Shown piece by piece: positions 23,357 to 31,183 of a DNA stretch of 54,212 bases (positions within the stretch are counted from its first letter, which is position 1; each line of letters starts with the position of its first letter). Made by a program: the position numbers and the translations under genes. This DNA comes from JAIEPT01 sp038217425 (GTDB taxonomy: Bacteria > Planctomycetota > Planctomycetia > Gemmatales > Gemmataceae). The notes below the pieces were generated by a model. It was not told the origin of the DNA. It worked only from the letters and a program-made list of their open reading frames with translations, and made no database searches. Where the stretch lies: assembly GCA_038217425.1 (NCBI GenBank), contig JBBQPM010000021.1:1-54212 (forward strand). The letters run 5' to 3'.

Positions 23357-26300
23357 TTACACGCTCACCGCGGCCAACTCCTTCGCCTTGGTCCCCAGCA
23401 GCGTCAAAGCGCCAGTCACGTCGGCGTTCACGTCCGGGAAGCCGCGCGGCGGCGGGGCGTCGCCCAGCTTCATCTGTTTCTCCTGCAACTTGACCGTGGC
23501 CGACTTGATGAGCCCGGCCACCTCCTGCACCTTCGCCGCGAAACCTTCGCGCAACCGGGTCGCTTCGCTCTCGAACTTCGCACGCGCCTGGTCGAACTTC
23601 GCGATTTCTTCGGTCGTCCCCTTGGGCATCTTCTGAATCCGGGTATTGATCTCCGACAATTTTTCACCCAAGGTCTTGGCGTTGGTCTTGGCGGTATCGA
23701 CGCGGCCGGCCAACGTCTGAGCTTCCTGGACCAGCGGGCCCGCTTCGTTTTGAAGCGCGACGACTTCGTTGAAGAACCCGTCCAGTGCCGGCGCGAGCGG
23801 GCGGATCTTCTCTTGAATGCCGAGCCGACAGTCGTCGAGTGCTTGCAGCAGTTGCCGGCAACGCTCGGCCGCCTCGCCCGCTTGCGGGTCGGCTTCGAGG
23901 GCGCGGAGCAGGGCGACCGTTTGGCGACGCTCGGCTTCCGTGTCGTCCAGAATCGAGTTCCACAATCCCGCGAACCGACGTAGGATCGTCGCCTTGTCGA
24001 GCGAACCGCCGATTTCGTTGAGGCCTTCCAGGAGCGAGCCCGTATTGCGCTCGGCATTGTTGACCCGGGACTGCAGCGACGACTTGCGTTCCTTGAGCGA
24101 TTCCTCGCTGAGGATGTTCCCCGCTTTCGCCTCGTCGACCTGGCCTTGCATGTCGCCCTCCAGCTTGCGGTCCAGCGCTTGCAACAACTGCTGCGCCCGG
24201 GCATGCACGGGTTGCACGTCGGTCAAGATTTGACGCATTTCTTCCAGCTTGCGATTGTCGTCGAAAAATTGCTCGCTGTTTTTGTCGCCGGCGGTCCGCA
24301 CGATTTCCGCCAAGAGTTTGCTGCCGGTGTCGAAGTAATTCCCCAGGCGTTCGAGTTCCGCCTTGACGTAAAGTACGCGGTATTTCGCCGCGGGGACGTC
24401 CTTGAGGGGGAGCTCGTCGATGGCGAGGTCGTTGACCTCCTTCATGAGTTCTTTGATCTTGGGAACCAGCTGCGCGTAGCCATTGGTGGCGAAACCACGC
24501 TTACCGGCAGCGGCTTTGACCTGGCCCGACGGCGCGTCTCCCTTGCGTGTGAAGACTTCTTTCACTTGTTCATCGCTGAGCAGGCGGTCGCGCAAGAAGG
24601 GATGCTGCAGCGCCTGCTTGGGCGTGAGCCGCTTCTTCGGATCGGGATGCATCAGGCCGTTCATGAAATCGGTGAAGTTGGTCCGCGCCCCGGCCCGGCT
24701 GGGATCGTTACGCAGGTGCTCCCCCTTGGGGTCGACTTCGCCCTTCTCGTTGACCTTACGAACCGCGGGGTTGTTCGGGTCTTCCAACTTGATGGCGCCC
24801 TCGTCGTCCCCCGACTTGCTATATTCTTCCATCGTCGCGCGGATCGGAGTCATGAACGATTGATTCATGGTCTCCTGATCCTGGAAGTGGAACACCATTT
24901 CGTTCATCGCGTTGTAGATCACGCCGCCGGCGGCAAACCCGTCGGTTTGCGGCGACGAAACTTGGCCGCTATTGACATTTTCCGGGGCCTTGAAGAGGGG
25001 ATTATCGACGTGCGACGTCGATTCGCCGATCTCTTTGACGGAACCCAGATCGATGACCTTGGGCTCGCCGGTCACTTCGTCAATCATGACGTTGGGGTAC
25101 TTGAGATCGTTGTGCGTCAATCCCTTGTCGTGCATGAAGGAAAGGACGTCGAGCATCTTGGTCATCGTGTACTGGAATGTGCTGATGTACTCGGCCTGCG
25201 TGATCTGGCCGCGGGCGAGTTTGTCCTTGAGATCCTTGGCGACCTTGTCGAAATCGCGGCCCTGGACGCGTTCGAGGACGAGCCCTTGCTGTCCGCCGAC
25301 GTCGCGCATGCCGAGGCACTTGGGGATGTTGGGGTGATCGCCGACCTTTTTGTAAATCTCGGCCTCGCGATTGAACTCGGCCACGCCGTTGGGATCGTTG
25401 GGGACCTTGACGATCATGGGAGGGATTTCTTCGTTGACATTCGGCATCGGATCGAGGAGATGGATCGTGCCGAAGCCGCCTTCGCCGAGCTGTTTCCCGA
25501 GCGCGACCTTGGTGAGAACTTGTCGGCGTTCGATGTCGCGAGACCAGTTGATCGTGGTGTTGGGGAGCTTGGCGTTGGGGCGATGACGCCCCAGTCGGCC
25601 ACGCGGCGACTTCTCCTGCTCTTTCTCCAGCTCATCCATGCGATCTTGCTTGTATTGGCCGCCCAGCTTTGCCTGCATGCGCTTGAGGACGTCCGCGACC
25701 CGGGCGTTGAGCGCGTCCAGCTTCGCCTCGGCGCCGTCGAAATCGGTCTCGGCAAGTTTCACGAAGTTGTTGAGCGACGTCTCGAGCGCCTTGCCCACGT
25801 TCGGGCTTTGCTGGTAAATCGCGACCAACGCGCGGCGCAAGTTGTCGGCGTTCATCTTGAACTTCATCTTCCGCACTTCGGGCGACTTATTCCCCAGCAC
25901 GTCGTCGATCTTGCTCGACGTATCGACGTCCGGATTGTCGGTGACTTCCGGCTGAGGGTTCCCCTCCGCGAGACGCAAGGCCTGGCGCAAGCGCGCCTCG
26001 GCGCGGGTCATCACGTCGTAGGCGTACCCCAGGCCGACCGAGGTCGCTTCGGCGAAAGTCCGGTCGTATGCGGCTTGCCACAAGCGGGCGGTGTTGGCCG
26101 GGAGCTTTTGCTGCGCTTCCTTCACCAGCGCCTTGACGTTCGTAGCCGTCTCCAGAAACGTCTTGCGATCCGTGACGAACTGGCGCATGCGATCTTCGAG
26201 GACCGTTATCGCCTTCGCAGCGTCGGTGATTGTACCGGCTAGCGCCGCTTGCAAGTCGCCGTCGAACGCGCCCCGGTCGGTCGGCGAGCAAGCCGGATCT

Positions 26301-27241
26301 TGTGCGTTCATGAGTTCGCCATAAACACTCGTGTACGTTCCGAGGTTCGTCAGCACTCGGCTCAGAGGCAAGGTCATGTCGTCGAGGATCTTCGTTCCTT
26401 CCTCGAACTGGACAAGTCGGCCGTGCTTCGCGGCTTGTTGGTAGTTCGCCTTGGCCTCGGCCGCGACGGCCGAGTTTCCCGCGCGCGCGAGGATCGCCTT
26501 GACCTTCTCCTTCGCCGCCTTCAGTTTGTTCTCGAACTCGACGTTGACGCGCGGATCGTTTCTGCCGGGCCGCTTCATCTTCTTCAGAGATTCATCGACG
26601 GCCTTCCGCGCCTTGTCGAGCACCTTGAGCGCCGCCTGGTAATCGCGCTGGCCTTCCGGAACGGCGTCGCCGGCTAACCGCTCCGCCTCCGCGGCGAACC
26701 TTTCGACATACGCTTTGATGCGGGCGCCCAAATCCTTGTCGACCGCGGTCGCGTCGCCGATCTTGCTCGAAAGATACGCAAGCACCTTCTTGTACATCGC
26801 CTTGTTCGCAACGTCATTTTGCGCACCCGTCGGCGTCTTCGGCACGACGACCCGGTCCGGAGATTTATCGACGACGTCGATCAGGTTGCCGTCGTTGTCA
26901 AGCAGGTCTTGCGCGGGGAGACGCACTTCCACTTTCGTGCTGAGTCCGGCATTTTCCTTAAGGCACTTGCGCAGCATCCGATCGAGGCCCGAGACGTCCT
27001 TTTTGACGAGAAAGACCAGGGTTTTGGTCCCCGCCTGATCAGTCTCGTGGAAGCAAAGGCCCTTGTGCGCGACGTTCGCCTCGGCTTTTTTCTGGGCGCT
27101 CTTGAGATCGTCCGGGCCCACCGCCTTCTTGTCGATGACGAGCACGCTTTGCTTGCTGCCGGGCACGAAGAGGAAGTTCCGCGGCTGGTCCTTGCAGTTG
27201 GCGACTTGTTTGACGAGTTCCCGATCGATCTGTACTTTCAT
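23357..27241 (-). CDS. Giant protein-kinase-like protein with novel N-terminal domain and coiled coil
   Basis: 1294 residues from the ATG at 27241 (GGAG upstream). Residues 1-105 match in pattern the front of the 1542-residue protein at 9764-14392. A helical module around 190-300 (QQAAKHGRLVQFEEGTKIL) is also shared. The protein-kinase fold spans about 580-885: glycine loop LGEGGFGTIHLLD, lysine in MIVKVPND (~611), catalytic loop THNDLKYPNVMI (~712) with HND in place of HRD, metal loop IDLGSVKE (~732) with DLG in place of DFG, and APEN for APE. Catalytic Asp, Asn and Lys are present, so activity is possible. The last 400 residues are coiled coil. Cytoplasmic, no membrane span. Partner and substrate unknown. 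Confidence 0.9.
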   Translation of the reverse strand: MKVQIDRELVKQVANCKDQPRNFLFVPGSKQSVLVIDKKAVGPDDLKSAQKKAEANVAHKGLCFHETDQAGTKTLVFLVKKDVSGLDRMLRKCLKENAGLSTKVEVRLPAQDLLDNDGNLIDVVDKSPDRVVVPKTPTGAQNDVANKAMYKKVLAYLSSKIGDATAVDKDLGARIKAYVERFAAEAERLAGDAVPEGQRDYQAALKVLDKARKAVDESLKKMKRPGRNDPRVNVEFENKLKAAKEKVKAILARAGNSAVAAEAKANYQQAAKHGRLVQFEEGTKILDDMTLPLSRVLTNLGTYTSVYGELMNAQDPACSPTDRGAFDGDLQAALAGTITDAAKAITVLEDRMRQFVTDRKTFLETATNVKALVKEAQQKLPANTARLWQAAYDRTFAEATSVGLGYAYDVMTRAEARLRQALRLAEGNPQPEVTDNPDVDTSSKIDDVLGNKSPEVRKMKFKMNADNLRRALVAIYQQSPNVGKALETSLNNFVKLAETDFDGAEAKLDALNARVADVLKRMQAKLGGQYKQDRMDELEKEQEKSPRGRLGRHRPNAKLPNTTINWSRDIERRQVLTKVALGKQLGEGGFGTIHLLDPMPNVNEEIPPMIVKVPNDPNGVAEFNREAEIYKKVGDHPNIPKCLGMRDVGGQQGLVLERVQGRDFDKVAKDLKDKLARGQITQAEYISTFQYTMTKMLDVLSFMHDKGLTHNDLKYPNVMIDEVTGEPKVIDLGSVKEIGESTSHVDNPLFKAPENVNSGQVSSPQTDGFAAGGVIYNAMNEMVFHFQDQETMNQSFMTPIRATMEEYSKSGDDEGAIKLEDPNNPAVRKVNEKGEVDPKGEHLRNDPSRAGARTNFTDFMNGLMHPDPKKRLTPKQALQHPFLRDRLLSDEQVKEVFTRKGDAPSGQVKAAAGKRGFATNGYAQLVPKIKELMKEVNDLAIDELPLKDVPAAKYRVLYVKAELERLGNYFDTGSKLLAEIVRTAGDKNSEQFFDDNRKLEEMRQILTDVQPVHARAQQLLQALDRKLEGDMQGQVDEAKAGNILSEESLKERKSSLQSRVNNAERNTGSLLEGLNEIGGSLDKATILRRFAGLWNSILDDTEAERRQTVALLRALEADPQAGEAAERCRQLLQALDDCRLGIQEKIRPLAPALDGFFNEVVALQNEAGPLVQEAQTLAGRVDTAKTNAKTLGEKLSEINTRIQKMPKGTTEEIAKFDQARAKFESEATRLREGFAAKVQEVAGLIKSATVKLQEKQMKLGDAPPPRGFPDVNADVTGALTLLGTKAKELAAVSV

Positions 27242-27515
27242 GGAGGTCTCCAGGTCAAGGCTCGACTCGCATCGTGCGAAGTTTGGTTTCGAATTCCGTC
27301 TCGGGGCGCGAGCGTTATCAAGAGGTGTAGGCGACGAAAAGCCGAAGCCTTTCACGATTCAGAATATTGTCGCCGAAGCGCGGCGGTGCGTCAAGCAACC
27401 GGGGGCGGACGCCGACGTCGCTGCTTGCCGCGTCGGGGCTGCTCCGCTACACTTTCGGCGTCGAAAAATAGACTGACCTGCGAACGCCCGCCCGCTCGCT
27501 ATCCTGGGAGACTCA

Positions 27516-28598
27516 ATGAACGGCCTGAACCTGCGCACCGATCCTTGCGAACTCGACTTTCTCGCCCTGGGCGCCCTCGTCCATCGACTCGACCCGGGCA
27601 ACCTCCCCTTTCGCAAGACCCGCAGCCTCGATATCCACGTTTCCGGCGGCGAATACAACGTGGCCGCCAACCTTTCCGATTGCTTCGGCATGAAGACCGG
27701 CGTCGCCACCGCCATGGTCCAGTATCCGATCGGCGAGATCATTCAGGCACGGGTGCGCGAAGCGGGCGTCGTCCCCCATTACAAGATGTTCGAACACGAC
27801 GGCGTCCGCGGGCCCAACATGGCTACCGTCTACAGCGACCGCGGCCACGGCGTCCGCGCCCCGGTCGTCTTCTACAACCGCGCCAACGAAGCCGCCGCAC
27901 TCCTTAAAACGGGCGACTTCAACTGGCAAAAAATCCTCGCCGGCGGCGTCCGCTGGTTCCATTCCGGCGGCATCTTCGCCGCCCTCTCCGAGACCACCTC
28001 CGACGTCATCCTCGAAGGCATGCACGCCGCCAAGAACGCCGGCGCCCTGCTGTCGTTCGATCTCAACTTCCGCGCCAAACTCTGGGCCTCCGTCGGCGGA
28101 CTCCCCAAGGCCCACAAGGTGCTGCAAAAAATTGCCAAGAACGTCGACGCCCTCATCGGCAACGAGGAAGATCTGCAAAAAGGCCTCGGCATCTCCGGGC
28201 CCGACGTCGGGCACGCCTCGAAGCTCGATCCGGACGCCTTTTTCAAGATCATCGAAAAGGTCGTCGAGCTGTACCCGAACATCAAGATCGTGGCCACCAC
28301 GCTGCGTGAGGTCCATTCGACGAATCGCCACGACTGGGCCGCGGTGCTGTGGCTGGAGGGCAAACGCTACGTCAGCCCGACGGTGAGCTTGGACGTGCTG
28401 GACCGCATCGGCGGCGGCGACGGCTTTGCAGCGGGTTTGATCTACGGGCTGCTCTCGGGGAGATCGCCGGAAGAGGCGCTGCGCCTGGGCTGGGCGCACG
28501 GCGCCTTGCTGACCACGTTCCCCGGCGACGTGACCATGGCCCGTCTCGACGAAGTCGAGGCGCTCGCCAAGGGGGGCAGCGCCCGCGTGCAACGGTGA
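27516..28598 (+). CDS. PfkB-family sugar kinase, probably 2-keto-3-deoxygluconate kinase
   Basis: 360 residues. Ribokinase-fold signatures: GGEYNVAANLSDCFGMKTGV near the N-terminus (substrate side), SFDLNFRAKLW in the middle, and the C-terminal anion-hole/catalytic motif LDVLDRIGGGDGFAAGLIYG with the base Asp. The pattern, notably GGEYNVA and DLNFRAKLW, fits KdgK, which phosphorylates 2-keto-3-deoxygluconate in sugar-acid breakdown. No aldolase or dehydratase gene is adjacent to confirm it. It is divergent from the giant kinase gene, with 274 bases between the two starts. Confidence 0.87.
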   Translation: MNGLNLRTDPCELDFLALGALVHRLDPGNLPFRKTRSLDIHVSGGEYNVAANLSDCFGMKTGVATAMVQYPIGEIIQARVREAGVVPHYKMFEHDGVRGPNMATVYSDRGHGVRAPVVFYNRANEAAALLKTGDFNWQKILAGGVRWFHSGGIFAALSETTSDVILEGMHAAKNAGALLSFDLNFRAKLWASVGGLPKAHKVLQKIAKNVDALIGNEEDLQKGLGISGPDVGHASKLDPDAFFKIIEKVVELYPNIKIVATTLREVHSTNRHDWAAVLWLEGKRYVSPTVSLDVLDRIGGGDGFAAGLIYGLLSGRSPEEALRLGWAHGALLTTFPGDVTMARLDEVEALAKGGSARVQR

Positions 28599-28698
28599 TT
28601 TTCCGTACTCGAGCAGTCTGAACGTACGAAAACATTCTCTGGTTGCCGACTTCAAGAACGGTCCGTTGATACCGCACGCAGGGAATTTTGCGATAAGA

Positions 28699-28763
28699 GC
28701 CGCGACCGCCAGGGAGCGGCTCTTCGTGCTCAGGAAGCTTCGAGCCGCTCCTGGCGGTTGCGG
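28699..28763. repeat. Imperfect inverted repeat after the sugar kinase gene
   Basis: CCGCGACCGCCAGGGAGCGG (from 28700) pairs with CCGCTCCTGGCGGTTGCGG (to 28763) with one mismatch and one bulge, loop about 20 bases. The ~295-base gap to the next gene holds nothing else I recognise. Terminator or dispersed repeat. Confidence 0.55.
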
Positions 28764-28892
28764 TTCCTGAACTCGTTGGAATCCTCAGCCTCCATCAAAG
28801 CGAGTGTGAATTGGTCGGTTCACGATACTCACGCTCTCGCGTTGAGCCTAAAATGAAGGGTGGCGTATCCACTTCCCTCACAGGTTTTCTTC

Positions 28893-30071
28893 ATGGACGA
28901 AAAACTCGTCACGATCGCGAATTTCGAACAATCCGTTCCGGCCAATCTCGCACGTAACGCTCTGGAGGCCGAGCATATTCCCTGCTTCCTCGCCAATGAA
29001 AATACGGCCGAGATGCTGGGGCTGGGCAATGTTGCGCGGATCGCCTTGCAGGTCGGCGAGCGCGATCGGGATCGCGCTGAGGAAATTCTGGCTTCGATGA
29101 CGACGGGCGATAATGAGGCGCGGCACGAAATTTCGCCCGAGGCGATCGCGGCGCCGCGCACCGCGTACCGCAATGCCCCGGGGAACGACGAGACCCGACT
29201 ATGGGTGCCGTTGCGCTATTTTCGGCAGATCGCGAAAGGCGAGCAGGCGGCGGCGATCCTGCAGGCGGACGGCATCCCGGCGCAGCTTCATCCGCCGGCG
29301 CCGGGCGAATCCGATTGCGTGTTGCTGGTGCCGCCGGACCGGACTGAGGACGGCGAAATTGCCCTGCAAGGTCACGAGGACGAACTGGGGGGCGCCCCCG
29401 CTGGGTTTTCCGAGCGTATCGCCGACGAACCCGATTCGCGCCGCGACGAATGGGCGCGCTGGGCGGGTTTCCTGGCCATGATCAATTTGGGGACGCCCGT
29501 CGTCATCACGCTTTTTGGTTGGCCCGGCACATCCGTCGCGCTCGCCTCGCTCTCAATCCAGGCAGTTTTGCTCCTGTGCGTGGCCCGCTCCACGCGCAGC
29601 TTGAAGAAGTTGCCGCGCTTCGTCGCCTGGACGTCCTTTGTCGTCTTGAGCTGTCTGACGTTCATCCTCGGCGTCGTCGGTCTGGAGATGGCCGGCGTCA
29701 TTCCGCCGCTCGTCTCCGCGAACAATCTCGACGGCTTCGAGCAACCCCGAGAAATGCTCGGAATCTGGGAAGGCTCGATCCATCCCCGCTACCGCGACGA
29801 GCTGACGTTCTCCGCGAACGGCGTCTTTCTGCATCGCCTGCACGGCGAACACGAGTTCGAGCTGCGCGGGCGTTGGGGGTTTCTCGACAATCGCATTCGC
29901 CTGTACTACACCAGCGTGACGCACGGCTCGCCCGAGGCGTTCGAACGGCAGTTCGATTACTTCCCTTCGCTGGGCAAGGCGCGCGACATGAGCGTCGCGC
30001 AGCGAGGCGACGATTTGCAGATCCAGTGGTTCGACAAGTACGTCATGCTCAGGCGACAAGAACAAAAGTAA
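28893..30071 (+). CDS. DUF2007-domain membrane protein
   Basis: 392 residues from the ATG at 28893 (the frame is open 11 codons further up). Residues 4-70 match DUF2007 (VTIANFEQSVPANLARNALE, then IPCFLANENTAEML), a small domain called a putative signal transducer. A second, weaker copy is around 105-165 (EQAAAILQADGIPAQLH). Three hydrophobic spans follow at about 190-285 (FLAMINLGTPVVITLFGWPG and after). The last ~100 residues form a soluble beta-rich domain (MLGIWEGSIHPRYRDELTFS) resembling lipocalin-like sensor tails. Likely an inner-membrane protein; function unknown. Confidence 0.78.
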   Translation: MDEKLVTIANFEQSVPANLARNALEAEHIPCFLANENTAEMLGLGNVARIALQVGERDRDRAEEILASMTTGDNEARHEISPEAIAAPRTAYRNAPGNDETRLWVPLRYFRQIAKGEQAAAILQADGIPAQLHPPAPGESDCVLLVPPDRTEDGEIALQGHEDELGGAPAGFSERIADEPDSRRDEWARWAGFLAMINLGTPVVITLFGWPGTSVALASLSIQAVLLLCVARSTRSLKKLPRFVAWTSFVVLSCLTFILGVVGLEMAGVIPPLVSANNLDGFEQPREMLGIWEGSIHPRYRDELTFSANGVFLHRLHGEHEFELRGRWGFLDNRIRLYYTSVTHGSPEAFERQFDYFPSLGKARDMSVAQRGDDLQIQWFDKYVMLRRQEQK

Positions 30072-30078
30072 AGCGGGA

Positions 30079-30134
30079 GCCCGCGACGCAAGCAAGGGGT
30101 GACGCGCTTCGTCCCTTGCTTGCGCCGCGGGCTG
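30079..30134. terminator. Bidirectional hairpin between convergent genes
   Basis: AGCCCGCGACGCAAGCAAGG pairs with CCTTGCTTGCGCCGCGGGCT (one mismatch, one bulge), filling the 67-base gap between the DUF2007 gene and the convergent gene at 30139-31164. No strong T-tract on either strand. Most likely a transcription end for both. Confidence 0.55.
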
Positions 30135-30138
30135 CGGA

Positions 30139-31164
30139 TCACTTCAACTCATACTTCTTCGGCGTCACGACGATCTTTCGTACGTTCTTGTACTTGTCGT
30201 AGACGCGTTCCATCTCGGCGAGGTCGCTGAAGTAGCCGACGACGTAAGCGGTGCTGATGACTTCGCCGGCTTTCACCTTCTTGCCGTAGAGTTCCTCGAT
30301 GAAGCAGAGGTAGCCGCGCTGATGGCACCAGGCTTCGGAGACCTGCGCCGGGTCGAGCGTCATGCCGGCGAGCCAGGGGCCGGGGCGGTCTTTGAGTTTG
30401 GTCTGATAGGCGCGGATCATGCGTTCGGGGATCTTGTCCTCTTTGCGTTGGTAGAGGAAACGTTCGTCGGGGGCGAAGTCCTTGACGAACTCGCCTGCGG
30501 GGATGATGCCGTGGTAACTGAGGTAAATGCAGAGGAAAGAATCGCCCGCGCGATGTTTAACGTGGCCGGGCATGTCGATCCGATAAATAAGGTTGTCGAC
30601 GTCGTTCTTGCAGGTGATTTCCTCGCAAGCCAGGAAGTATCGGGTATCGGGGAAGAATAGGAGCGTTTGCTCCCAGAGCGAGCCGGCGGGATAGCCGTTG
30701 TATCCCTGGGTGAAGCGGTATTTGAGTTTGACGGCGAGAAAGCCCTCGCCGCGGATGATCTCGGGCGTGAGTTCTTTGGCCTGGGTACAGATCTGCGGAC
30801 CTTCGATGAAGTGTTTGGGGAGATCGCCGTGAAGTTTCTTGTCGCGGAGGTAGTTATCGTTTTTGTAACCGGGGCCGAGCAGGAAATCCATGATATGCAG
30901 CCCAAAGCCGAGATCGCGGGCGCCGGTCTTGCGGTCGAGGAGCGAGCCGGCGGCGACGCCCGAGACGTAGCCGTTCTTGCGAATCTTGGCCTGCAAGTGC
31001 TCGGTGTCAATCTGGATAAAGTCGAGAGCGGCGTGATGTTCGATTCCCTGAGCGTCGGCAGAATGGGGGGAGCAGGCAATGGTGAAAAATGCGAGAACTC
31101 CGCAGACCACGGGCATTCGCGGTTGACCCTGCCCGACAGGTCGGCTACATCGGTTCTGCTTCAT
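30139..31164 (-). CDS. Exported hypothetical protein
   Basis: 341 residues from the ATG at 31164, with AGGA six bases upstream. The N-terminus has an export signal: MPVVCGVLAFFTIACSPHSA at residues 17-36, cleaved after ADA or, less likely, lipidated at the cysteine. The mature protein is beta-rich with aromatic segments (AGARDLGFGLHIMDFLLGPG, YRFTQGYNGYPAGSLWEQTL, YFLACEEITCKNDVDNLIYR). I do not recognise a family. Its start codon lies 19 bases from that of the divergent M1 peptidase gene, so the two may be functionally linked at the cell envelope. No catalytic motif stands out. Confidence 0.72.
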   Translation of the reverse strand: MKQNRCSRPVGQGQPRMPVVCGVLAFFTIACSPHSADAQGIEHHAALDFIQIDTEHLQAKIRKNGYVSGVAAGSLLDRKTGARDLGFGLHIMDFLLGPGYKNDNYLRDKKLHGDLPKHFIEGPQICTQAKELTPEIIRGEGFLAVKLKYRFTQGYNGYPAGSLWEQTLLFFPDTRYFLACEEITCKNDVDNLIYRIDMPGHVKHRAGDSFLCIYLSYHGIIPAGEFVKDFAPDERFLYQRKEDKIPERMIRAYQTKLKDRPGPWLAGMTLDPAQVSEAWCHQRGYLCFIEELYGKKVKAGEVISTAYVVGYFSDLAEMERVYDKYKNVRKIVVTPKKYELK

Positions 31165-31170
31165 GGGAAA

Positions 31171-31179
31171 TCCTGAGGA
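31171..31179. promoter_or_regulatory. Palindromic ribosome-binding site serving two divergent genes
   Basis: TCCTGAGGA is a near-perfect palindrome. Read on the plus strand it gives GAGGA before the ATG at 31184; on the minus strand it gives AGGA before the ATG at 31164. Both starts depend on it. The promoters must then lie inside the opposite genes, making the two mRNAs overlap at their 5' ends. Confidence 0.6.
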
Positions 31180-31183
31180 AAAA

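Noticed and set aside
24146..26242. 698-residue plus-strand frame opposite the giant kinase gene
   Set aside because: Composition is that of an antisense shadow (His/Arg/Asp/Val-rich, no motif) of a gene with clear kinase loops on the other strand.
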